The notes under the pieces are model-generated. The model ran no database searches, was not told the DNA's origin, and saw only the letters and a list, made by a program, of their open reading frames with translations. This document shows positions 46,416 through 53,743 of a DNA stretch of 64,000 nt, one piece after another. The DNA is from JBBRHQ01 sp963781345 (GTDB taxonomy: Bacteria > Actinomycetota > Thermoleophilia > Solirubrobacterales > 70-9). The stretch covers positions 1 to 64,000 of the forward strand of contig CAWAFQ010000009.1 in assembly GCA_963781345.1 (NCBI GenBank). The letters run 5' to 3'. Both the position numbers and the translations under genes were made by a program. The first letter of the stretch is position 1, and every line of letters begins with the position of its first letter.

Positions 46416-46462
46416 TCGAGTGGACGAAAAACCCTGCATACCGAGGGCGATCGTCCACTCGA
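46416..46462 (+). repeat. 47-bp palindromic element, solo copy A
   Basis: Arms TCGAGTGGACGA (46416-46427) and TCGTCCACTCGA (46451-46462) are a perfect 12-bp inverted repeat around a 23-nt centre that contains a second CCCT/AGGG pairing. The centre starts AAAACCCT, the same orientation as copies B (57758) and C (58737). It sits in the gap between lhr and the glycosylase gene; it could fold as a terminator-like hairpin, but it is repeated elsewhere with conserved arms. Confidence 0.8.
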
Positions 46463-46476
46463 CGCGGTGCTGAGGC

Positions 46477-47265
46477 GTGGCCGAGGGCGACACGATCCTG
46501 CGAACCGCGAAGCGGATCTCGGAGGCGCTCGCCGGCGAGGTCGTCGGCACCCGCACGCCCGACCCGAGGGGCCGCGCCGCCGGGGTTGGCCGCCTCGACG
46601 GGCGGACCCTGCTAGGCGCCGGGGCGAGGGGGAAGAACCTGCTGCTCGATTTCGACGGTCTGACCCTCCACAGCCACCTCGGGATGAGCGGCTCCTGGCA
46701 CGTCTACCGCCGGGGCGAGCGCTGGCGCAAGCCATCCCGACTCGCCTGGGCGGTGCTCCTGGGTGAGAGCCACGAGGCGGTGCAGTGGGGCGGGCCGACA
46801 CTGCGCGTGCTTCGCTCCGAGCAGCTTCGCCGCGATCCCAGGCTCCGCGGGCTCGGCCCCGACATCCTCGCGCCGGGGTTCTCAGCGGCGGCGGCCGTAG
46901 CACGGATGCGCGGCGCCGACCAGCGGCGCGGCCTCGGAGACGCCGTCCTTGACCAGGGCCTGCTCGCCGGCGTCGGCAACATCTTCAAGAGTGAGGGCTG
47001 CTTCGCTGCCGGGGTTGATCCCTGGACGCCGCTGGCTGAGCTCACCGACGCCGAGCTCGGTGATGCGATCGCCGCGACCCGGGCGCTGATGGAGCGCTCG
47101 GTGCTCAGCGGGAGGGCGCCGGCGGAGGTCTACCGGCGGGCCGGGGAGCCCTGCCGGGCCTGCGGGTCGAGGCTCCTCAGCGGGGGCCAGGGGGACGGCA
47201 ACCGCACCACCTACTGGTGCCCCGTGTGCCAGGGAAGTTCGGCCGACCGCCCGCGTCGGCGATAA
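46477..47265 (+). CDS. nei: Fpg/Nei-family DNA glycosylase with altered catalytic N-terminus
   Basis: 262 residues from GTG 46477: M-A-E-G-D-T-I. The family normally begins M-P-E-G-D-T, where Pro2 is the Schiff-base nucleophile; here the codon is GCC (Ala). The rest is intact: E3, K53 (RGKNLLLDFD), HLGMSGSW at 67-74, the H2TH region VLDQGLLAGVGNIFKSEGCF at 157-176, and a zinc finger with C226, C229, C248 and C251. The sequence resembles actinobacterial Nei2 (endonuclease VIII). It is either catalytically weakened or the result of a C-to-G base error at 46480. It lies between palindrome A and the crp gene. Confidence 0.85.
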   Translation: MAEGDTILRTAKRISEALAGEVVGTRTPDPRGRAAGVGRLDGRTLLGAGARGKNLLLDFDGLTLHSHLGMSGSWHVYRRGERWRKPSRLAWAVLLGESHEAVQWGGPTLRVLRSEQLRRDPRLRGLGPDILAPGFSAAAAVARMRGADQRRGLGDAVLDQGLLAGVGNIFKSEGCFAAGVDPWTPLAELTDAELGDAIAATRALMERSVLSGRAPAEVYRRAGEPCRACGSRLLSGGQGDGNRTTYWCPVCQGSSADRPRRR

Positions 47266-47266
47266 T
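47261..47266 (+). promoter_or_regulatory. candidate -10 hexamer GATAAT before crp
   Basis: GATAAT lies 6 nt before the GTG at 47273, partly overlapping the stop of the glycosylase gene. It is the best -10 match of this set and indicates a leaderless crp transcript. Confidence 0.45.
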
Positions 47267-47272
47267 CACGGC

Positions 47273-47965
47273 GTGGCGGCAGTCGAGGAGAGCGCCGTCG
47301 AGCTTCTGAGGCACGTTCCGCTGTTCTCGGAGCTCGAGGAGGACGAACTCGTGCGTTTTTCGCGGGTGGCGGTGCCGCGCTCGTTTCCGGCTGGGACGAG
47401 GGTCTTCCACGAGGGCGATCGCTCCGACGCCTGCTACATCGTCCGAAGCGGCGGCTTCCGGGTCACCCGCGAGCACTCCGACGGCCGCGCGATCACGCTC
47501 GCCAACCTCTCCAGGGGTGACATCTTCGGCGAGCTGGCGATGCTCGACGGCGAGGTCCGCTCGGCCAGCGTCGAGGCGCTCAGCGACGGCGAGCTGCTCG
47601 CCCTCCCGGCCGCCGACGTGCGCGCCCTGCTCGCGCGCAACCCTGCGATCACGGTGAAGCTGGTAGCGGCGCTGGTGAGGCGGCTGCGTGCCGCCAACGA
47701 GCGGATCGCCCGGCAGTCGTTTCAAACCGTGCCGAGCCGCGTCGCCGGAGTCCTCTCCCAACTGGTCACCGAGGAGGCCCGCCCGGGCGAGCCTGGCGAG
47801 GTCACCGTGCGCATGAATCAGGCCGACCTCGCTCAGCTCGCCGGAACCTCGCGCGAGAGCGTCAGCCGTTTCCTCGCCGACCTCGAGCGGGCGGGGGTCG
47901 TCCGCATAGGCCGCGGCCGGGTGACGGTGCTCGAGCCACAGAAACTGCGCAACTACATCTTCTGA
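47273..47965 (+). CDS. Crp/Fnr-family transcriptional regulator
   Basis: 230 residues from GTG 47273. Residues 12-125 form the cyclic-nucleotide-binding domain: LLRHVPLFSELEEDELVRFS, GTRVFHEGDRSDACYIVRSG, ITLANLSRGDIFGELAMLDG (the G-E-L-A phosphate-binding cassette) and ASVEALSDGELLAL. A dimer helix (KLVAALVRRLRAANERI) leads to the C-terminal winged HTH with NQADLAQLAGTSRESVSRFL and RAGVVRIGRGRVTVLE. There are no N-terminal FNR cysteines, so it is a Crp-like regulator that probably senses cAMP or a similar nucleotide. Its target is unknown. Confidence 0.92.
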   Translation: MAAVEESAVELLRHVPLFSELEEDELVRFSRVAVPRSFPAGTRVFHEGDRSDACYIVRSGGFRVTREHSDGRAITLANLSRGDIFGELAMLDGEVRSASVEALSDGELLALPAADVRALLARNPAITVKLVAALVRRLRAANERIARQSFQTVPSRVAGVLSQLVTEEARPGEPGEVTVRMNQADLAQLAGTSRESVSRFLADLERAGVVRIGRGRVTVLEPQKLRNYIF

Positions 47966-47978
47966 GCCGCCTCTGACG

Positions 47979-48026
47979 AGGCGCCCCGCAGCGAAGGCGC
48001 CCCGCAGCGAAGGCGCCCCGCACCGC
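47979..48026 (+). repeat. three tandem 16-bp units in the crp-pcm gap
   Basis: The unit AGGCGCCCCGCAGCGA recurs with a period of 16 bp (47979, 47995, 48011), the last copy diverging at its end. It begins just after the crp stop codon. Confidence 0.75.
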
Positions 48027-48044
48027 GCAGCCACCCCGACGGAG

Positions 48045-48167
48045 GGACGTGGCCGACGTCAGGCATGCCAGGCGTGCGCCTGGTCGGCCACGTCCGGTGC
48101 CGAGCGGAGGGCGGGAGGACGTGGCCGACCTCAGGCACGGCAGGCGTGCGCCTGGTAGGCCACGTCC
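48045..48167 (+). repeat. two 51-bp palindromic repeats
   Basis: Copies at 48045-48095 and 48117-48167. Each starts GGACGTGGCCGAC and ends with its complement (GTCGGCCACGTCC in the first; one mismatch, GTAGGCCACGTCC, in the second). Inside each is a second palindrome centred on GGCGTGCGCC (CCAGGCGTGCGCCTGG in copy 1). The 21-bp spacer between copies (48096-48116) is GC-rich. Either strand could fold into a double hairpin. Confidence 0.8.
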
Positions 48168-48254
48168 CCATGGGATGCAGGTCAAGGATTGGGCCCCCAT
48201 GGGATGCAGGTCAAGGAGTGGGCCCACCCCATGGGATGCAGGCCAGAGTGGGCG
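48167..48254 (+). repeat. three imperfect 29-32-bp direct repeats
   Basis: Units beginning CCCATGGGATGCAGG at 48167, 48196 and 48228, each followed by TCAAGGA- or CCAGAG- and TGGGC. They abut the palindromic pair and lie upstream of pcm. Each unit carries the palindrome CCCATGGG, so they could be operator or protein-binding sites. Confidence 0.75.
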
Positions 48255-48314
48255 ATACTGATTGGCGGTGATACAGGAAGACCTCGGGGAACTGGGCGGG
48301 AGCAGCGCGCCGGC

Positions 48315-48971
48315 GTGAGCGCTCCCGATGACCCCTCCGGATTCGAGGCGCGCCGGGCGAGGATGGTCGAGCGGCAGCTGCGGCGCCGGGGAATCGGCGA
48401 CGAGCGCGTGCTGGCGGCGATGGGCGAGGTCCCCCGCGAGGACTTCGTTCCCGAGGAGCAGCGCCGCCACGCCTATGACGACTCGGCCCTCTCGATCGCC
48501 GAGGGGCAGACGATCTCGCAGCCCTGGATCGTCGCCGCAATCTGCCAGGCGCTGGCGCTGAAGGGCCACGAGCGGGTGCTCGAGGTCGGGACCGGATCCG
48601 GATATTCGGCCGGCGTCCTCTCCCGTCTCGCGGCCGAGGTGATCACGATCGAGCGCTTCTCCAGTCTCGCCAGCGAGGCCGAGCGCGCCCTGGGCCGAAA
48701 CGGCGCCGGCAACGTCGAGGTCCTTGTCGGAGACGGCAGCCTCGGCCTCGCCGACCGTGCGCCCTTCGACGCGATCGCTGTCCACGCCACGGCGCCCGCG
48801 CCGCCCCCGGCGCTGCTCTCACAGCTTGGGCCCGGTGGCCGCCTCGTCGTCCCCGTTGCCACCGATGGCGTCGACCTGCTGACCCTGCTCACGCGCGCGG
48901 GTGATGACTTCTTGACCGACGTCATCGGCCCCTGCCGCTTCGTCCCCCTGATTGGCGAGGAGGGCTACTGA
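48315..48971 (+). CDS. pcm: protein-L-isoaspartate O-methyltransferase
   Basis: 218 residues from GTG 48315. It repairs isoaspartyl damage in proteins using SAM. The family signature GQTISQPWIVAAICQAL is at residues 64-80, motif I RVLEVGTGSGYSAGVLSRLA at 87-106, and FDAIAVHATAP with GGRLVVPVATDG near the C-terminus. Length matches bacterial Pcm. It is preceded by the 350-bp repeat-rich gap and followed by a duplicated 39-bp sequence that includes its last codons. Confidence 0.9.
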   Translation: MSAPDDPSGFEARRARMVERQLRRRGIGDERVLAAMGEVPREDFVPEEQRRHAYDDSALSIAEGQTISQPWIVAAICQALALKGHERVLEVGTGSGYSAGVLSRLAAEVITIERFSSLASEAERALGRNGAGNVEVLVGDGSLGLADRAPFDAIAVHATAPAPPPALLSQLGPGGRLVVPVATDGVDLLTLLTRAGDDFLTDVIGPCRFVPLIGEEGY

Positions 48972-49070
48972 CCCCGCCGAACGCAACCTCAGACATGCAA
49001 TGCACGGAAAAGGTGCAGTTCGCCGAAGGGCGCTACTGACCCCGCCGAACGTGACCTCAGACATGCAATG
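48964..49070 (+). repeat. 39-bp direct repeat at the end of pcm
   Basis: Copies at 48964-49002 and 49032-49070 differ at two adjacent bases (AACGCAACC versus AACGTGACC). The first copy contains the last residues and stop of pcm, so the second copy looks like a duplicated gene tail. An 8-bp inverted pair CCCGCCGA (49042) / TCGGCGGG (49088) follows and may help terminate pcm and the convergent RTX gene. Confidence 0.75.
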
Positions 49071-49104
49071 AAAGTCGGAAGTGAAGCTCGGCGGGTTGGG
49101 GGGG

Positions 49105-50985
49105 TCAGCAGTGGCGGGCGAGGGGGTCAACGGCGTCACCCGTCGCCCTCTGGAGTCCGCCGTCCCCGGTGCCGCAGTCGATTCGCTGGTCGGCGCCGCC
49201 GTCACGGGCGAAGAGCGCGTCGGCGCCATCCCCGCCGAAGAGCGCGTCGGCGCCATCCCCGCCGTCAATCCGGTCGCTGCCGCCGCGGCCCCAGATGGTG
49301 TCGTTGCCACCGCGGCCGAGAAGGTTGTTGGCACGAGGGTCGCCGATCAGCAGGTCCCGGACCGGCGAGCCCTCGATGTTCTCGATCGAGCCCTGGATCC
49401 TCACCGCCGGGCAGTGGGTGCGATGCAGGTTGACGGCACGCCCGCCGATCCTCGCGCGCACGGCCCCCGCGACGACACGTGCAAAGGAGGCGCTGTCGGT
49501 CCCGTCGCCTCCGCGCAGCCTGTCGCCGCCGCACGCACCGGCCGCGACCAGCAGGTCCGACCCGCCGCCGCCTGAGAGCAGGTCGGGGCCGAGGGAGGAG
49601 ATGAGCGCGTCGGAGCCGCCGCGCCCGAGGAGGCGGTCGGCGCCCGCTCCACCGTCGATGACGTCGTCACCGGTACCGCCGTAGATGTGGTCGCGTCCGT
49701 TGCCGCCGTTGATCCGCAGCGGCACGAAGAGGGGCACGGTGGCGCCGACATGGACGGTGTCGCCGCCGCCGCCGGCGTCGATGAGGACGAATCCGAGCGA
49801 GCGCAGATCCGCGCAGACGGCCGCCCCGGACGGCGCCAGGGTGCAACCCGAGACATCCGAAGCGGTGAAGCCGCTGCTGTCGGAGAGCACGAGGTCGGCG
49901 CCTGAGCGCATCAGGCGGATCGAGTCGGGCCCGGAGGACCCGAGGAGCACGAGGCTGGCGCCGTCGAGGCCCCGCGAGAGCTCGACTGAGGTGCCTAGCG
50001 GTCGGCCCGGTCCCCCACCGGGCTCGCAGGAGTCGGTTGTGGCAAAGCCCGAGCAGGCATCGGTGCCCGATCCTCCGAAGGCGACATCGGCCGCGCCAGC
50101 CGACGGCGGCCCGGCAAAGAGGTGATCGTCACCTCCGCCGCCGTCGATCGTGTTGGCCCCGGCGTCGCCGCTGATCGTGTCGCCGAAGGCTGAGCCGGCA
50201 GCATCCTCGCTGCGGCGAACGCGGTCGCGGCGGCCGTCGCCGTTCACTCGGCCGCTGCCAAGATCGACGGTGACCCCGTTCGGAGCGCTGGAGAAGGAGG
50301 CGAGGTCCTCGGCGCCGGCGCCTCCGTCGGCAAGGTCACTGCCGAAGTCCCCCCGGAGGACGTCTCCGGCGCCCGCCCCGCCGAAGAGGCGGTCGTTGCC
50401 GAGGCCACCCGCGGCGCGGTCGCCGTCGCCCGCCTCGCCCCGCAGCGTGTCGTCGCCCAATCCGCCGGTGAGCAAGTCGGTGCCGGGCCCGCCGCGGACG
50501 AGGTCGTTGCCTCGGTCGCCGATCAGGTGGTCCTCTCCGGCGCCGCCACTGATCCGGTCGGTGCCCTTCTGGCCGAAGACCCGGTCGCCGCCCTTTCCGC
50601 CGAAGAGGCGGTCGCCGCCGTCGCCGCCGACGATCTTGTCGTCGCCGGTCCCGCCGTCAACGCGGTCGAAGCCGCCGCCCGCTCGGATACGGTCGTTGCC
50701 GAAGCCGGCGCAGACTCGGTCGCCGGATTCGAGGCCGCCGATGCGGTCGTCGCCGGCGCCAGCGGCGATCACATCACGGCCCACGGTGCCGCGGATCAGG
50801 TTGTTCCCGGGCCCCCCGATGATGGTGGGGGCGAGGCCGAAGCAGGGCACCGGCTCGGCGCCGGGCGTGAGCGCAGCGGAGGTTGTGACGAGGCCGCCGA
50901 GCGCCGCGCAGGTCGCGACGAGGCCGCTGAGTGCAGCCAGCCGCAGCCAGGATGTCCGGCGCCTCGATCTCTCCACCCGCTTCAC
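49105..50985 (-). CDS. secreted RTX-type calcium-binding repeat protein 1
   Basis: 626 residues from GTG 50985. A signal peptide (WLRLAALSGLVATCAALGGLV) is followed by many nonapeptide repeats of the GGxGxDxUx type, for example GGTGDDKIVGGDGGDRLFGG, interrupted by a beta-rich domain (residues 330-420: DGASLVLLGSSGPDSIRLM). These Ca2+-binding beta-roll repeats fold outside the cell. Unlike Gram-negative RTX toxins there is no C-terminal type I secretion signal context and no nearby T1SS genes, so Sec export is expected. It is a tandem paralogue of the next gene; function unknown, possibly surface-layer or adhesin. Confidence 0.85.
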   Translation of the reverse strand: MKRVERSRRRTSWLRLAALSGLVATCAALGGLVTTSAALTPGAEPVPCFGLAPTIIGGPGNNLIRGTVGRDVIAAGAGDDRIGGLESGDRVCAGFGNDRIRAGGGFDRVDGGTGDDKIVGGDGGDRLFGGKGGDRVFGQKGTDRISGGAGEDHLIGDRGNDLVRGGPGTDLLTGGLGDDTLRGEAGDGDRAAGGLGNDRLFGGAGAGDVLRGDFGSDLADGGAGAEDLASFSSAPNGVTVDLGSGRVNGDGRRDRVRRSEDAAGSAFGDTISGDAGANTIDGGGGDDHLFAGPPSAGAADVAFGGSGTDACSGFATTDSCEPGGGPGRPLGTSVELSRGLDGASLVLLGSSGPDSIRLMRSGADLVLSDSSGFTASDVSGCTLAPSGAAVCADLRSLGFVLIDAGGGGDTVHVGATVPLFVPLRINGGNGRDHIYGGTGDDVIDGGAGADRLLGRGGSDALISSLGPDLLSGGGGSDLLVAAGACGGDRLRGGDGTDSASFARVVAGAVRARIGGRAVNLHRTHCPAVRIQGSIENIEGSPVRDLLIGDPRANNLLGRGGNDTIWGRGGSDRIDGGDGADALFGGDGADALFARDGGADQRIDCGTGDGGLQRATGDAVDPLARHC

Positions 50986-51069
50986 GTTAGAGGCAACCCG
51001 CGCTCGGCGCGGGGGATTCGGTCAGCAGCTGACCGGGGCCGCGTCGACGGGGCCCGCCAACCCGGTATC

Positions 51070-51160
51070 GGGCATCCGTGAGCCGCCGGCCGCGGTCGGT
51101 TGGGCATCCGTGAGCCGCCGGCCGCGGTCGGGTGATCGGCCGTGAGCCGCCGGCCGCAGC
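51070..51160 (+). repeat. 32-bp tandem repeat between the two RTX genes
   Basis: GGGCATCCGTGAGCCGCCGG followed by CCGCGGTCGG is at 51070-51099 and again at 51102-51131; a third, partial copy (CCGTGAGCCGCCGGCCGC) runs 51140-51157. The array occupies most of the gap between the RTX genes and touches the end of the downstream-strand gene. Confidence 0.75.
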
Positions 51161-53070
51161 TACTGGTGCTCGGAGTCCGTGCCCGGTCCGCCAACGAGGC
51201 GGTCGCGACCGGATCCGCCGACGAGGCGGTCGTTGCCGCCCATCCCGCGCAGGACGTCGTTCGAGGCCCTGCCGATCAGCGAGTTGGCGCTGCCATCCCC
51301 GATCAGTGTGTCGGGCCCCGGCGAGCCCTCGAGCGCCTCCACAGAGCCCTTGACGTGCCCGGCGCTGCAGGAGCCGCCGGCGCGGGTCGCCGCTCCGCCG
51401 ATGCGCGCGGTGACGCCGATGTTGTAGCGCTCGAAGGAGGCGTTGTCGTGACCGGGTCCACCGTCGAAGAGATCGCCGTCGCACGGGTCGCCGCCGACCA
51501 GCAGGTCGGAGCCCTCGCCCCCGATCAGGGTGCTGCGCCCGCTGTTTGCAGAGGTGTGGGTGTCGGTGCGGGCGCCGACGAGGCCGTCGTTGCCCCCGCC
51601 GCCGACGAGGCGGTCAGGGTCGCTGTCGTCGCCGGCCTCGATGATGTCGGCACCCGAGCCCCCGGTGAGATCGTCGGCGCCGCGGCCACCGTCGATCCGC
51701 ACCTGGACGGATCTGGGCACGCTGGGATCGACCCGGACCGTGTCGTCGCCGCCGCCCGCGTCGACCAGCAGGAACCGGACGTCGCCGGGACAGCGGGCGC
51801 CCCCCTGGGTCAGGGGCCTGCAGCCGATCACGCTCGAGTTGTTGATCGGCTGGCTCGAGTCCTGCACGAGGATGTCCGCGCCGTCGTAGGAGACGGTGAT
51901 CTGGTCGGCGCCGGCGGCGCCGCGGACGCTCAGGGTCGCGGTTCCGTCGATGCTGCGGTTTCGGACCGCGGCCGGGCCGCCACCGCTGGCCTGCTCGTAC
52001 CCGCAGGAGTCGAGGAGGCTGGCGCCGCTGCAGATGGCCCCGTCGGGTCCGCCGAAGAGCTCGTCGCCACCCCCGCGCCCGTTCAGGGTGTCATAGCCGG
52101 CGCCGCCGTCGAGGCGGTTGGGGCCGCCATCGCCCATCAACTCGTCCGGGTAGGAGGAGCCGATCAGGTCCTCGAAGCCGTTGAGGCGATCGCGCCCATC
52201 CCCCTTTGCGGTGCCGCCTGCGAGGTCGGCGCTGACCGACTCGCTGGCGCTGGTGAAGGAGGCGATGTCCTGGATGCCGGGACCGCCGCTCATCCTGTCG
52301 AAGCCGAGGTCGCCGCGGACGATGTCGCGATCGCCGCCGCCGCCGTCGACCGAGTCGGTGCCGAGGTTGCCGATGACGACATCGCCTCCGCCTCCGCCTC
52401 CGTCGAGGCTGTCGTCGCCGAGGCCGCCGTCGATGTAGTCGGTGCCGGAACCGCCGGAGGCCGGGTCGTTGCCCTGGTCGCCGAAGATGCGGTCGTCACC
52501 ACCGCCGCCGTCGAGCGCCCGCTCCGAGGCGCGGCCTCCGAAGAGGCCGTCGTTTCCGGAACCGCCGTCGAGCCAGTCGGGGCCCTTGCCACCGGAGAGA
52601 TTGTCGGCGTCGGCTCCCCCGTAGAGGTGGTCGGGGCCCTTGGCGCCGTCGAGACGGTCATTACCGGCGCCGCCGTAGAGGCCGTCGCCGCCCTTGTCGG
52701 CGAGCAGGACGTCGTCTCCGCCGCCACCGTCGAGGCGGTCGCTTCCGGTCTGGCCCAGCAGCGAGTCGTGGCCGCCCTGGCCGTAGAGCGAGTCGTAACC
52801 GCGGCCGCCCTTGATCCGGTCGTTGCCGGGCCCGCCGCAGATCGTGTCGTTGCCGTTCGGCCCGCCACTGATCCGGTCGTTCCCGCCACCGCCGTATATG
52901 ACGTCGCTCGCCTTGCGCCCGACGATGACGTCGTTGCCGGGGGTCCCGGCGATCGTCACCCGCTTGCCGGCGCAGCTGGGCGCCGCTGGGGCAGTGGGCG
53001 CCAGCGCGCAGAGGCCGACAGCGGCAGCGATCGCCGCGATCTGAGATCGAAGTGCGTACCTGTGGGCCAT
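51160..53070 (-). CDS. secreted RTX-type calcium-binding repeat protein 2
   Basis: 636 residues from ATG 53070 (MAHRYALRSQIAAIAAAVGL); an ATG at 53106 is less likely because the signal peptide starts here. The mature part begins near APSCAGKRVTIAGTPGNDVI. Repeats of the form GGxGNDxLxG (for example GGGGNDRISGG, GGAGNDRLDGAKG) cover residues 45-330 and 440-630, with a beta-rich insert (ATLSVRGAAGADQITVSYDG) as in the neighbour. The two proteins share domain order, so a duplication is likely. The GC-rich repeat also creates a long false open frame on the opposite strand. Confidence 0.85.
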   Translation of the reverse strand: MAHRYALRSQIAAIAAAVGLCALAPTAPAAPSCAGKRVTIAGTPGNDVIVGRKASDVIYGGGGNDRISGGPNGNDTICGGPGNDRIKGGRGYDSLYGQGGHDSLLGQTGSDRLDGGGGDDVLLADKGGDGLYGGAGNDRLDGAKGPDHLYGGADADNLSGGKGPDWLDGGSGNDGLFGGRASERALDGGGGDDRIFGDQGNDPASGGSGTDYIDGGLGDDSLDGGGGGGDVVIGNLGTDSVDGGGGDRDIVRGDLGFDRMSGGPGIQDIASFTSASESVSADLAGGTAKGDGRDRLNGFEDLIGSSYPDELMGDGGPNRLDGGAGYDTLNGRGGGDELFGGPDGAICSGASLLDSCGYEQASGGGPAAVRNRSIDGTATLSVRGAAGADQITVSYDGADILVQDSSQPINNSSVIGCRPLTQGGARCPGDVRFLLVDAGGGDDTVRVDPSVPRSVQVRIDGGRGADDLTGGSGADIIEAGDDSDPDRLVGGGGNDGLVGARTDTHTSANSGRSTLIGGEGSDLLVGGDPCDGDLFDGGPGHDNASFERYNIGVTARIGGAATRAGGSCSAGHVKGSVEALEGSPGPDTLIGDGSANSLIGRASNDVLRGMGGNDRLVGGSGRDRLVGGPGTDSEHQ

Positions 53071-53154
53071 CGTCCCTGTACCTATCGGCCGCAGGTCTGA
53101 GTTCACTGCAAGAACTCGAACGTACGTCCAGGGTCACGCTCGAGCCGGGTCGGA

Positions 53155-53160
53155 TACGCT
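53155..53160 (+). promoter_or_regulatory. candidate -10 hexamer TACGCT
   Basis: TACGCT lies 9 nt before the ATG at 53170, with no ribosome site; weak member of the leaderless set. Confidence 0.3.
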
Positions 53161-53169
53161 CGCTGCTAG

Positions 53170-53574
53170 ATGAGGAGCGGCATCTACGTTCTCAACTTCT
53201 ACTCCGCGGTCTTCGTCGACCAGCTCAAGCGCGGCCGCAAGACCGCGACCATCCGCATGGGCGACAAGAGCGGCAAGTACGAGCGCGGCCAGGTCGTCTG
53301 GGTCACTGTCGGCTTTCGCCACAGCCCCCGCGAGAAGATCTTCGCCGCTGTGGTGGATGACGTCGAGGTGAAGAAGATCGCAGACCTCTCCCCCCGCGAC
53401 ATCGAGCACGACAACCCCGAGTTCCGCCGCATCGAGGAGACCGTCCACTTCCTCGAGCAGATCTACGGCCGCACGATCGGCGTCGAGGACATCGTCACCG
53501 TGATCCGCTTTTCTCAGATCGTCGAGCCGGCGGCCACCCATTTCGGCAACGGCGAGACGCCCTCGCGGAACTGA
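53170..53574 (+). CDS. ASCH-domain protein
   Basis: 134 residues from ATG 53170. The beta-barrel ASCH signature is clear: VLNFYSAVFVDQLKRGRKTA, TIRMGDKSGKYERGQVVWVT, KIFAAVVDDVEVKKIADLS and PRDIEHDNPEFRRIEETVHF. ASCH domains are thought to bind RNA or nucleotides and act in RNA processing or translation control. The gene is alone, divergent from RTX gene 2. A precise role cannot be given. Confidence 0.8.
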   Translation: MRSGIYVLNFYSAVFVDQLKRGRKTATIRMGDKSGKYERGQVVWVTVGFRHSPREKIFAAVVDDVEVKKIADLSPRDIEHDNPEFRRIEETVHFLEQIYGRTIGVEDIVTVIRFSQIVEPAATHFGNGETPSRN

Positions 53575-53743
53575 ACCGCTCCGCCTGATTCGCTGCGGCC
53601 GGCGTTGGCTGCCGGCCTCGGTTCGCGGCTAATCTGGGTGAGGGTGCGGGGGCATCGGCTTGAGGCCGCGCCCAGATCGCAACACCGCGCCACGCCCTGC
53701 AGAGGCGAGCGCTTCCGCGCCCACCGCATCAAGGCCTGACCCG

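Noticed and set aside
51142..53100. A long plus-strand open frame of about 652 codons opposite RTX protein 2.
   Set aside because: It comes from the codon pattern of the repeats on the other strand; the composition (Val/Ala/Gly/Asp) has no known domain and no export signal.
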